Below are positions 1 to 7,667 of a DNA stretch of 36,357 bases, one piece after another (the stretch's first letter is position 1; each line of letters starts with the position of its first letter). The stretch is taken from the NCBI GenBank assembly GCA_016866255.1, contig VGMY01000020.1, positions 1-36,357 on the forward strand, read 5' to 3'. The DNA is from Bacteroidota bacterium. Lineage in GTDB: Bacteria > Bacteroidota > Bacteroidia > Flavobacteriales_D > Crocinitomicaceae. Both the position numbers and the translations under genes were made by a program. The notes under the pieces are model-generated. The model saw only the letters and a list, made by a program, of their open reading frames with translations, did no database searches and was not told the DNA's origin.

Positions 1-1228
1 CATCGTTTTGAGGTAATCCGATTTTTTTCCAAGTAATTTGATCCATGGCCTTTTTCTCCGCTTCATTGGTTAAGGGTTTTTCAATATAGAGGGTGAGAAA
101 TTCGATATTGCTTCCGTAAGTGCCTAATAATTTCCGCAAAGCCCTGATTTCCTGAATGCAGAAAGTATTGGAGGGGTTGTACGCATGAATATAAACCGGT
201 TTATTCACGGATGGAACATAGTTTAACCGTTCGAATGGAAAGGGGTCGCCGATTTCTAATTTGGCAATATTGAGGAGTAAATTATTGGCTATTTTACGGT
301 GTAAGGTGAAAGGCGATTTTTCGCTTTGCAACCTAAGATTTGACTCAATGACCGATTTTGGGAGAAAATCGTTATTCATAGCTTGTTTCAAAACATACAG
401 GTTAATGAGGGAGCGCAGAACCGAATCTCCAGCGCAAGGATGATTCGAAATAATGCTATCCTGTTTCCTTAAATCCAACGTTGCATAAGCTTTAAAAATT
501 TCTGTAGCGTCTTTTGAGTCCATTTGTGACAGGAATTGATCGTAGTATTTTTCGAAGAATTCTGTATAAAAAGGCGATCGATATTGAACAGCTTTTTGAA
601 AAAAGTAGGTGTTGAATAGGTTTTCTTTGGTAGGGGCACCCATATAATTTGTGTTTTCTAGGGTGTTGGCAACCGAATACCGAAGGTAATCTTTGAAATA
701 GGTGCTGGTGTCCTTTGCAGCATCTCTGAGAATGGACAGTTTTAAGAGGGCGATTTTACGAACTCGTTCTCCTTCGTTGGATCTTTCAAAATGGATATCG
801 GACAGTTCTTGATCAATCCAAGCTTCAAATCCAAGCATTTTAAAGTTGATGTCGTTACTATCGAGGTCGATAAAGGTTAGCTCGATTTCTTCTTGCAGGT
901 TGTAGCTCGAATTCTGGGCTGATTCAGAAATAAATTCTAATCGGTAAAATCCTTGATTTTGAACGAATAAGTAACCATTTAACCCCTCTGTACCCAAAAC
1001 ATATTTTTCAATAGGGCCAGCTGGTACATCAAATCGGAAAAGTCCCTGGGCATCCGAAAGGGTTTCTGCTACCAACATTTTTCTTTTGGAGAGAAAATCC
1101 TCCTCCTTCCAGAGATAAAAATGCTGTTCCTTAAATTGGGGTGCAAAACCTACGATTTTGGCTTGCGCAAAAAAAATGCTTGGAAACAACGCAGCATAGA
1201 TAACCGCAATAAGAGCGCATAGTTTCAT
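1..1228 (-). CDS. Secreted thioredoxin-fold (TlpA-like) protein, partial
   Basis: Open reading frame that runs off the left edge, so its C terminus is missing (409 codons visible). It begins with ATG overlapping the coaD stop codon as ATGA, so it is the fourth gene of the rsmD-coaD operon. The first 22 residues (MKLCALIAVIYAALFPSIFF...AQA) look like a Sec signal peptide, so the product should be periplasmic or outer-membrane associated. An N-terminal beta-rich part (about 24-110) is followed by a helical middle and then a TlpA/AhpC-type start at about residues 345-400: GDPFPFERL, KPVYIHAY, then FCIQEIRALRKLLG. A normal resealing domain would show WCxxC at this point. Here there is one cysteine, in TFCIQE, so disulfide reductase activity is doubtful. 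The family assignment is by pattern only; the exact role is unknown. Confidence 0.7.
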   Translation of the reverse strand, partial: MKLCALIAVIYAALFPSIFFAQAKIVGFAPQFKEQHFYLWKEEDFLSKRKMLVAETLSDAQGLFRFDVPAGPIEKYVLGTEGLNGYLFVQNQGFYRLEFISESAQNSSYNLQEEIELTFIDLDSNDINFKMLGFEAWIDQELSDIHFERSNEGERVRKIALLKLSILRDAAKDTSTYFKDYLRYSVANTLENTNYMGAPTKENLFNTYFFQKAVQYRSPFYTEFFEKYYDQFLSQMDSKDATEIFKAYATLDLRKQDSIISNHPCAGDSVLRSLINLYVLKQAMNNDFLPKSVIESNLRLQSEKSPFTLHRKIANNLLLNIAKLEIGDPFPFERLNYVPSVNKPVYIHAYNPSNTFCIQEIRALRKLLGTYGSNIEFLTLYIEKPLTNEAEKKAMDQITWKKIGLPQND

Positions 1229-1692
1229 GTGCGTCTAATGAGTAAATCAGCGTTCGTTACAAAATAAGTTATGTCGCCGTTGTTTTGATATATTTCTCGA
1301 ACGATCGTTGAGCTGATGGCAGAAAGCCGCAGATCGGTAAGAAGAAAAACCGTTTCAACGTTACCCAGATCGTAATTCATATGAGCAATGGGCCGTTCGT
1401 ATTGAAAGTCTTTTGAATTGCGAAGTCCTCGCAAGAGGTGCGAGCATTGGTGCGATCGACAAGCATCCACCGTTAGACCCTCAAATGCAATCACCTTAAT
1501 ACGGTTCGTGGAAAATAAGTGTTCGATATGATGTTGTCGGCTTTCGATACTGAAAAAGGGGGTTTTATTTGAATGCATGCCGATACCTATTACCACTTCA
1601 TCGAATAAATTGAGGGCTTTGTGCACAACCGCTTCGTGGCCTTTGGTAAAAGGGTCAAAAGAACCTGGAAAAAAAATGCGTTTTACGGCCAT
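1225..1692 (-). CDS. coaD: Phosphopantetheine adenylyltransferase
   Basis: Catalyses the penultimate step of coenzyme A synthesis in the cytoplasm: ATP plus 4'-phosphopantetheine gives dephospho-CoA and pyrophosphate. At 155 residues it has the usual CoaD length. The nucleotidyltransferase signature GSFDPFTKGH lies at residues 10-19, where TKGH stands for the (H/T)xGH motif. HLLRGLRN (86-92) and the ISSTIVRE motif (126-133) fit the ATP-binding segments of the family. The ATG start lies 10 bp inside the 3' end of rsmD, and the stop overlaps the next ATG by 4 bp, which indicates translational coupling in one operon. rsmD-coaD adjacency is common in bacteria and supports the call. Confidence 0.96.
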   Translation of the reverse strand: MAVKRIFFPGSFDPFTKGHEAVVHKALNLFDEVVIGIGMHSNKTPFFSIESRQHHIEHLFSTNRIKVIAFEGLTVDACRSHQCSHLLRGLRNSKDFQYERPIAHMNYDLGNVETVFLLTDLRLSAISSTIVREIYQNNGDITYFVTNADLLIRRT

Positions 1693-2222
1693 TTAAAAAA
1701 ACTAAAATTAACATTGCCAAAATTACGCGTTTTGTCAAAATTTGTTGCATTTTGAAGAGCGGTTCGTTTGCCGTGTTCTACGATTAATAGACCCTTGGGA
1801 TTTAGTACTTTTTGTTGGAAAATTATATCGACCATGGTTGAGTGAATCGCTAACTCAAAAGGGGGGTCGGCTATAACGAGGTCAAAAGAAAGGGCGGTAC
1901 GTTTTAAAAAAAGAAGACAATCCGAATGCACAATGGATAATTGACCATCGAGCTTAAGCGCCAGCGCGTTTTTCTGAAGCCAAGCACAAACTTTTGGATT
2001 GCCGTCTACTGCCGTAACGTTGGAGGCTCCTCGCGAGAGGAATTCGAACGACAGGTTGCCGGTTCCAGCACAGAGGTCAAGGACAGTCATTCCCTCAAAA
2101 TCACAGGAGTTGGACAAAATGTTGAACAGCCCTTCTTTGGCAAAGTCGGTGGTCGGACGAGACGGAAACTTGGGAGGAACGCGGAACGTACGGCCCTTGA
2201 GGGAGCCGGAAATGATTCTCAT
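1683..2222 (-). CDS. rsmD: 16S rRNA (guanine(966)-N2)-methyltransferase RsmD
   Basis: SAM-dependent methyltransferase that modifies G966 of 16S rRNA in the assembling 30S subunit. The start MRIISGSLKGR is diagnostic of RsmD, followed by RPTTDFAKEGLFNIL, which is the conserved (R/K)PTxxRVREALFN region. SAM motif I is LDLCAGTGNLSFE (48-60), and the N6/N2-methylase catalytic motif is DPPF (119-122). At 179 residues it has the family length. Its ATG overlaps the end of the DUF3822-like gene by 4 bp, and its own 3' end overlaps coaD. Expression is therefore expected from the promoter just upstream of the DUF3822-like gene. Confidence 0.95.
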   Translation of the reverse strand: MRIISGSLKGRTFRVPPKFPSRPTTDFAKEGLFNILSNSCDFEGMTVLDLCAGTGNLSFEFLSRGASNVTAVDGNPKVCAWLQKNALALKLDGQLSIVHSDCLLFLKRTALSFDLVIADPPFELAIHSTMVDIIFQQKVLNPKGLLIVEHGKRTALQNATNFDKTRNFGNVNFSFFKWP

Positions 2223-2944
2223 AGGAAAGGTTTGACGCGTTCGTTGATCTCGGTGGCAGCAAGGTGCTTAATTTTTGGTAAACCATCTTTCAAGGTTTGA
2301 ACGATCAACCCCGAACAGAAGCCGTAAATGTTGCATTCAGTTTCTCGCATTTCGAGGTTTTGTTGCTTTATTACATTGATAATCGTATATAAAATATCGT
2401 CAATGGCATCGAAACGGTTGCTGTCGAAATAGAACAAATCGCGGTTGGTTTTTAAGGCCAAAACAAAGTAATTTCTCACTATTAAGATATTCATTTGAAA
2501 GACATTGCTCTTGGATTCTTGTAATAATTCCAATAAAAAAGGGTGGCTGTGTTGTTGGTTAAATTGTACCATGAGAGACTCATTCAGCCATGTGGGAACC
2601 TCGCTGATTACATGAACTTTCAATGACTTACACCCACTTTCCTCAAGATTGAAGTCGTTGCGAGAATTGCCGAAAAACCGATCCCAGTAGTGCTGTTTTA
2701 ATAATGGATCAAATACGGGAGAAGGTACGGTAATAAACCTGTCGCTAATATTCCAATGTTCAAATTCGTTTGCATGCAGAAAGTGTTTATCCGTTTCTTT
2801 TTTCAAAAACGCATTGATCTCCTCCGCGATTAACGCAGGAGTTACTGATTTTAGTTCGTAGGGAACGATCGGGGAGCTCTCAGTTCCTGCTTTTAAGAAA
2901 AAAAGGTGATTTTGAAAATAATATACTTTGTGCACCAAAGACAT
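2219..2944 (-). CDS. DUF3822-like protein upstream of rsmD
   Basis: A 241-residue cytoplasmic protein with no signal peptide or membrane segment. It resembles the DUF3822 proteins that Bacteroidota encode directly before rsmD; this rests on remembered gene order, length and general sequence character, not on a search. Features that can be seen include the start MSLVHKVYYFQNHLFFLK, a repeated layout of short strands and helices, and a C-terminal half (about 150-215) with LIVRNYFVLALKTNRDLFYF. That half resembles the actin-fold, ASKHA-like architecture proposed for such proteins, but this is inference. Function is unknown. It is the first gene of the rsmD-coaD operon, and an exact Bacteroidota -7 box ends only 4 nt before the ATG. 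Confidence 0.75.
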   Translation of the reverse strand: MSLVHKVYYFQNHLFFLKAGTESSPIVPYELKSVTPALIAEEINAFLKKETDKHFLHANEFEHWNISDRFITVPSPVFDPLLKQHYWDRFFGNSRNDFNLEESGCKSLKVHVISEVPTWLNESLMVQFNQQHSHPFLLELLQESKSNVFQMNILIVRNYFVLALKTNRDLFYFDSNRFDAIDDILYTIINVIKQQNLEMRETECNIYGFCSGLIVQTLKDGLPKIKHLAATEINERVKPFL

Positions 2945-2948
2945 ATTG

Positions 2949-2956
2949 CAAAACTA
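2949..2956 (-). promoter_or_regulatory. Promoter -7 box of the DUF3822-rsmD-coaD operon
   Basis: TAGTTTTG on the minus strand matches the Bacteroidota sigma consensus TAnnTTTG exactly. Only 4 nt separate it from the ATG, so the transcript probably starts at or within a base or two of the start codon. I see no clear -33 TTG/TTTG at the usual 17-23 nt spacing. Confidence 0.5.
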
Positions 2957-2970
2957 CCAAATTTTGAAGT

Positions 2971-4356
2971 ATGCTCCATTTTTTGATGAGCAACCCCATT
3001 TTTTTGACATCTTTGTTGGTGAAATTTACCGAGAGCCAAAGCGCCGCTTTGAAGCATTTTGAGGAATTTGAATCAGACGCCTCTCCCAACAAATGTTTTG
3101 TACTAAAAGGTTACGCCGGAACGGGAAAAACCACGATGGTGTCTTTCTTGGTTCAAAAATATAAATCGGAACGAAAGAAAATTAAACTTCTTGCGCCAAC
3201 CGGGCGTGCAGCGAAAGTAATGTCACATTACGCAAAATTTCCCGCTGCTACAATCCACAAACAAATCTATTATTTGAACGACGTCTTGGAAGGAAAAGGC
3301 CTTTCCAAAGCAAAAAATATGTTTCACGATACGTTATTTGTAGTGGATGAGGCCTCCATGGTAGGTATTGATCATCTTGGAAAGGAAGGTGATTTACTTA
3401 ACGATTTATTGGACTATGTGTATTGCGGACAAGGCTGTTCCTTGGTTTTGGTTGGCGATCCGGGGCAGTTGCCTCCCGTCGGACAAACGAATTCGCCAGC
3501 ATTAAGCCCGGAATATTTAGGACAATGTTACCAATCCTTAAAAATTTATGTTTACACGCTGAAAGAGGTGGTACGTCAAGCTTCAAGTTCACAAATCATT
3601 CAAAATGCAACATTCCTCAGATTGCCATCAACCAAACAAACTCCTTTTTTTCAAGATATAGGATGCGATGTAATCCGAACATCGGGAATCGATCTCATGG
3701 AGCATTTGCAATCCATCCCGAGTAACGAAATGAATTCGTTCGTTGTATTGACCCTTTCGAACAAACGTGCCGATCGTTGGAATCAGGAAATTCGTAAAAC
3801 GCTATTTGGGTATGACGAGTTTATCGAGCGTGGTGAATTATTGATGGTCGTTAAAAACAATTACCATTGGGCAGCCGATCGAGAAATGGGCTTCATAGCA
3901 AACGGGGAAATGCTCAAAGTTGAAAGAGTCGTTAAAGAGGAGGAGTGTTTCGGTTTTTCGTTTATCCATCTCATCGCAGCCAATCCTGAGGGAGAGGAGT
4001 TTTCCTTAATTTGCTTTAAAGATACCGTGAACTCGGGACTTCCTAATATGCCTCGGGAGCATCAGCGGCAGTTGTTTTTTGAAATTGAAAAGGACTATAT
4101 CCATGAAAAAAACAAGAAGAAAAGGTATCAGTTAATCTTGAAAAACCCTCATTTTAACGCGTTGCAAATCAAATATGCTTATGCGGTTACAGCGCATAAA
4201 GCACAGGGTGGCCAATGGAAACATGTATTTATCGACTACAGTTTTTTACCGGAAAATATGGAAACGAGAGGGTATCTTCAGTGGTTGTACACTTGCATGA
4301 CAAGGGCCACCGACAAAGTTTATTTGGTGAATTTTCCCGATCATTATTTCGGCTAG
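2971..4356 (+). CDS. RecD-like/Pif1-like ATP-dependent DNA helicase
   Basis: Superfamily 1B helicase-like ATPase of 461 residues, presumably acting on DNA in the cytoplasm. Walker A is GYAGTGKTT (47-55), motif Ia is LLAPTGRAAKVM (73-84), Walker B is LFVVDEASM (122-130), and motif III is GDPGQLPPVG (162-171). The C-terminal UvrD-like part has YAVTAHKAQGGQW (404-416, motif V) and YTCMTRAT (440-447, motif VI). It is a stand-alone ATPase of the type Bacteroidota carry opposite the DUF3822-like gene, not part of a RecBCD complex here. The first ATG is used; an in-frame ATG five codons later (position 2986) is also possible. Its stop overlaps the convergent 757-residue gene by 4 bp, with no terminator visible between them. 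Confidence 0.88.
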   Translation: MLHFLMSNPIFLTSLLVKFTESQSAALKHFEEFESDASPNKCFVLKGYAGTGKTTMVSFLVQKYKSERKKIKLLAPTGRAAKVMSHYAKFPAATIHKQIYYLNDVLEGKGLSKAKNMFHDTLFVVDEASMVGIDHLGKEGDLLNDLLDYVYCGQGCSLVLVGDPGQLPPVGQTNSPALSPEYLGQCYQSLKIYVYTLKEVVRQASSSQIIQNATFLRLPSTKQTPFFQDIGCDVIRTSGIDLMEHLQSIPSNEMNSFVVLTLSNKRADRWNQEIRKTLFGYDEFIERGELLMVVKNNYHWAADREMGFIANGEMLKVERVVKEEECFGFSFIHLIAANPEGEEFSLICFKDTVNSGLPNMPREHQRQLFFEIEKDYIHEKNKKKRYQLILKNPHFNALQIKYAYAVTAHKAQGGQWKHVFIDYSFLPENMETRGYLQWLYTCMTRATDKVYLVNFPDHYFG

Positions 4357-6626
4357 TCTTTCAATTTAGGGAGCTTTATCTGTTTATTTCCTACGGTATA
4401 CTTCGATTTAGCAAATGCCTTTTCCAATTCTTCGATAAATCTTTTGGCGTCGGTAGAGGAAAGGTATTTTGCACAATTAGCCACCAATTCTTTTTTCAAT
4501 TGAAGTAGTAGCGATCTCGTTCTTAGGATGGAGAGCATTTCGTTTCGGCTGATTTGGTGGTTTTTGATGAGGGCCTCCACCGGAAAAAAAGCAGCGTTCA
4601 CGTTGGATACCACGGGATCGGTAGTGCTTGATATGTGAATTTGTATGCTGTGCTTGATTTTGATGTGCAACCGTGATTGCCTCAAGGATTTAAACGCTTT
4701 GGATTCTCTCGCTTCGCGTTTTTCTGCTGCAGTATTTCCGGGATATTCCGTCATTTCAATTTGCAGGGGGTCTCTGGAGAGCATGCTGTCGGTCCATTTA
4801 CCAATGCCTTCCCCTTCGAGAAGGAATTCAATAGGCAAGGTATTCTTCTTAAACTCTTTAAAGAGGGTCTCAAAGAAGGCACTGTCTTGCAAACTAAAAA
4901 TTATGCCGCTAAATTGATAGGCATCAGAAGGGAAAACGTCCTGAAATCTTATTTCAAAATCAGCATCATAAAACGGTTCAGCATCTACCATGGAAACGTG
5001 CATCATGATCTCATCGGATTTATTGCCTTCAAAATCCTCAGGAATTGAGAGCAGACGAACTTGGACCAGTTCTGCGCTGTCGTTAGGGGGGAACGTGAGG
5101 TTTTGGGTATAGATATCGAAGGTTGTTCCGTCGCTAAAGGTGTAAAGCCCCTCACGAACCGTAAATGGCTGCCAGGCGCTTCCTAATAATGATTTATATT
5201 TCGTATAAAGGGTAGCGTAGCTATGGTAATGTTCGGCGAGCTCATTGTAACTATTGGTTAAGTCATCGATTAACGCACCGGTCTCGTCATAAGCTCCATA
5301 GAGTTCGATTAAGTCCCATTGCTTTTTGTTTTTGGCCTTTTTTCGCGCCTTGGTGGTGGGTTTTGCATCTTTTTCATGACCCAACTTCACTTCTTTCAGG
5401 CGTTTTCTTTCAGCGCGCTTCATGCGATTTCTTGTTCTGTAATCGTCTTTATATAATTCGCCAAGTTCGCCTTCTTTTTGGTTGATGGCTAATTCAATTT
5501 CTCCCAGGGAACGTTGTGCTGCTAAAAGTTGGGGTTCCAAGCCTTCTTTTCCGTAGAGTTGTTCCTTTAAGTCAAGAAATGTTGCTTGATAGAGGTCGTT
5601 CAGTATTTTCATGAAGGTAATGCCTTTGGAGAAGGAAGAGTCAGGCGTTAAAAAACGCGTGGACTCTGAACCGAACAATGGATATTGCCGCTTGCCTTTT
5701 TCCACAATCACGGTTGTTTGATTTAAGGTGTTGTATCCCCAAACATCAAAGTGCACCTCCGTATTCTGCTGGTTACCGTAAGTGGTTATGGATTTTTCAG
5801 AAGTGCGCAGGGTTTTAAGTTCGCTATTCCGCTCTCCGCGCAACATCACTTCATAAGGAAAAAGACCGATGGCTTTCGGTAATCCCTTGTTCCATTCTCC
5901 GTATTCGTCCCGGTCCCTTTCCCTCAGCAATCCCTCCGTGTAGCTTCCATCACCCGCTGCCATGAGGAAACTTTCAAACCGGTTTGACCGTCCACCTAAA
6001 CTAAAAAAAAGTTGCTTTGTACGTTCGCTAATTACCTTGTTTACCGCCTTTTCTTGGGCTTCAAAAAGTTTTTTACAATCAACGGCCTTAAATCCCCCCT
6101 CCGTTTGGGCGAAGTACAAACGCTCGTTGAACGAGACGTTGGTGAGTAAGAGCGGGCTAACATAGTTATTCAGCAAAAAATCGTAGTTTTTTCCGCGTTG
6201 ATATTCGTCGGGTAAGGCTTCGAAAACGCAAGAAAAGTAGCGAGAAAGCAACGGAAGTGATTTGAGGGCTTCTCCGGAGGTGTAATCTGATATTTGACGG
6301 CACATTTCGTACAAGGCGGTTTTATTGCACGCTTCTGTAAGAATTCCTTTCGAACATCGGCCTAGCAGCTCTTGCCTGATAACGAGGTAATTGGGTTCAA
6401 TGGTCAGTATTTTATCCACTGAATCGTAATTGATTTGGCCGTTTTCCAATAAAACGAGGGGTCCGCTGTATTCGAAAGCTTTACCGATATTACGCTCTAG
6501 TATCGGACTTTTACGAACCGTATGAAATAAGTACGCTTTAACCTCTGGAGTCCATTCCCTTGCGGCCTGTCCAAAGGTAATAAATAGCCAAAAAACAATA
6601 CTTAACGTCCAAATTATCCTTGGCAC
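4353..6626 (-). CDS. Unrecognised large secreted protein with coiled coil
   Basis: I do not recognise a family for this 757-residue protein. It starts with GTG (no ATG is available nearby), followed by a convincing signal peptide, RIIWTLSIVFWLFITFGQA, with cleavage near residues 20-22. The N-terminal part (about 25-200) has several cysteines (C91, C100, C109, C133, C184) that could pair in the periplasm. Residues about 343-415 are strongly helical and look like a coiled coil. They run into a very basic stretch at about 397-436 with repeated KR, KK and RK pairs. The C-terminal third alternates strands and helices and ends with a lysine-rich helix. No T9SS sorting domain, lipobox or membrane anchor is seen. 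It lies 10 bp after the T9SS cargo gene and is probably co-transcribed with it. Confidence 0.75.
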   Translation of the reverse strand: MPRIIWTLSIVFWLFITFGQAAREWTPEVKAYLFHTVRKSPILERNIGKAFEYSGPLVLLENGQINYDSVDKILTIEPNYLVIRQELLGRCSKGILTEACNKTALYEMCRQISDYTSGEALKSLPLLSRYFSCVFEALPDEYQRGKNYDFLLNNYVSPLLLTNVSFNERLYFAQTEGGFKAVDCKKLFEAQEKAVNKVISERTKQLFFSLGGRSNRFESFLMAAGDGSYTEGLLRERDRDEYGEWNKGLPKAIGLFPYEVMLRGERNSELKTLRTSEKSITTYGNQQNTEVHFDVWGYNTLNQTTVIVEKGKRQYPLFGSESTRFLTPDSSFSKGITFMKILNDLYQATFLDLKEQLYGKEGLEPQLLAAQRSLGEIELAINQKEGELGELYKDDYRTRNRMKRAERKRLKEVKLGHEKDAKPTTKARKKAKNKKQWDLIELYGAYDETGALIDDLTNSYNELAEHYHSYATLYTKYKSLLGSAWQPFTVREGLYTFSDGTTFDIYTQNLTFPPNDSAELVQVRLLSIPEDFEGNKSDEIMMHVSMVDAEPFYDADFEIRFQDVFPSDAYQFSGIIFSLQDSAFFETLFKEFKKNTLPIEFLLEGEGIGKWTDSMLSRDPLQIEMTEYPGNTAAEKREARESKAFKSLRQSRLHIKIKHSIQIHISSTTDPVVSNVNAAFFPVEALIKNHQISRNEMLSILRTRSLLLQLKKELVANCAKYLSSTDAKRFIEELEKAFAKSKYTVGNKQIKLPKLKD

Positions 6627-6636
6627 AAAAGAAAAC

Positions 6637-7623
6637 TTATTTAGTGAAGCTCAATACCTGTCCGTTGATGGTAACATAGTAAAGGCCTGCTGATAAAATG
6701 GTTACATCGACACCATCGGCATAAGTTCCTTGAAGAACCGTTTTTCCGAGGCTATTGGTTATGAAGAAATCAACGCCGTTATCAATTCCTTGGATGGCAA
6801 TATGTTGTTGTGCCGGATTTGGAAACAGGCAGAGTTTTGCTAGCTGCTCTTCCCCCATTCCGAGAAAAGTCGTTGGTTGGTCTTTGCTTAAAATGAGCGT
6901 GTTGTTTAGGTTAAATAAGGGAGAACTTACGGCAATGTTCATGGTTACGAAAATGGGAAGGTTACTCGCAGCTAAATCGTAATATTCGTAAACATCGCGA
7001 ATGAAGGTTACTGCAGTTCCAAAAACGGCTGCGCTGGCGGAGTCCGTTAAATGAAATCGAACCACGTTATTGTAAGTGTTGTTTCCCGGTAGTTTTAAGG
7101 TGCCAACTCCGTCAACGCTGGTGTTCGATGATCCTATTGCAGGAATGGTTCCTGTTGGAGTAGTATTGACATCGCCTGAAAAATTATCATTGGTTAAATC
7201 CCCGTAGGTAAAAGGATAATTCATCAGCAACTGATTATTGCTGTTCCATGACGCGATTACAAGCCCCAAGGCGGGTTCATTAAATACAAATCCTTGTGAG
7301 GTACGGTCGTTTGCCGTCGAAGAAAAGTAAGTGAGCAAACTTCCTCCAATATCGTAGACTTTGGTGGCTCCGGCAAAGGAGGCAATGTTTGGATCGAGCG
7401 ATGCATCGGTTATTTGAATGTCTTTCGTTACTCCGAAAACTCCCGCGATTTGGCTAAAGTCCCAAGTGACGTTGTTGCCCATGGTTCCTGCTAAAATGTT
7501 GGCATTTGAGTCGCAGAGGTGAAGGGAAACAAGGTTGCCGATGGCTGGTTCATTAGCTTGATTAAAGGATTGAGAAAGGCCATAAAAAGAGAGCAGACAA
7601 CACGCGATTGTAATAGTTTTCAT
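6637..7623 (-). CDS. T9SS type A sorting-domain secreted protein
   Basis: A secreted, probably cell-surface or extracellular protein of 328 residues. The ATG at 7623 is chosen because it starts a clean signal peptide (MKTITIACCLLSFYGLSQS) and lies just after a -7 box; an upstream TTG would only add six residues. The C-terminal 65-70 residues carry a type A T9SS signal: CLFPNPAQQHIAI, then FFITNSLGKTVLQG, then LSAGLYYVTINGQ, ending in FTK. This directs export through the Bacteroidota type IX system. The middle is beta-rich, with asparagine/threonine-rich strands and no catalytic motif I can identify. It is followed after 13 bp by the 757-residue secreted protein. The cargo function is unknown. 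Confidence 0.88.
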   Translation of the reverse strand: MKTITIACCLLSFYGLSQSFNQANEPAIGNLVSLHLCDSNANILAGTMGNNVTWDFSQIAGVFGVTKDIQITDASLDPNIASFAGATKVYDIGGSLLTYFSSTANDRTSQGFVFNEPALGLVIASWNSNNQLLMNYPFTYGDLTNDNFSGDVNTTPTGTIPAIGSSNTSVDGVGTLKLPGNNTYNNVVRFHLTDSASAAVFGTAVTFIRDVYEYYDLAASNLPIFVTMNIAVSSPLFNLNNTLILSKDQPTTFLGMGEEQLAKLCLFPNPAQQHIAIQGIDNGVDFFITNSLGKTVLQGTYADGVDVTILSAGLYYVTINGQVLSFTK

Positions 7624-7638
7624 AACTGGATTTTTTTT

Positions 7639-7646
7639 CAAACTTA
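7639..7646 (-). promoter_or_regulatory. Promoter -7 box of the T9SS cargo gene
   Basis: TAAGTTTG on the minus strand matches TAnnTTTG exactly, in the 44-bp gap after the M61 peptidase gene, 15 nt before the chosen ATG. A TTTG occurs upstream, but about 29 nt away, which is too far for a standard -33 element. This suggests the cargo/757-residue pair has its own transcript. Confidence 0.5.
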
Positions 7647-7667
7647 CTAAAAAAGAGTTTAGGTAAT

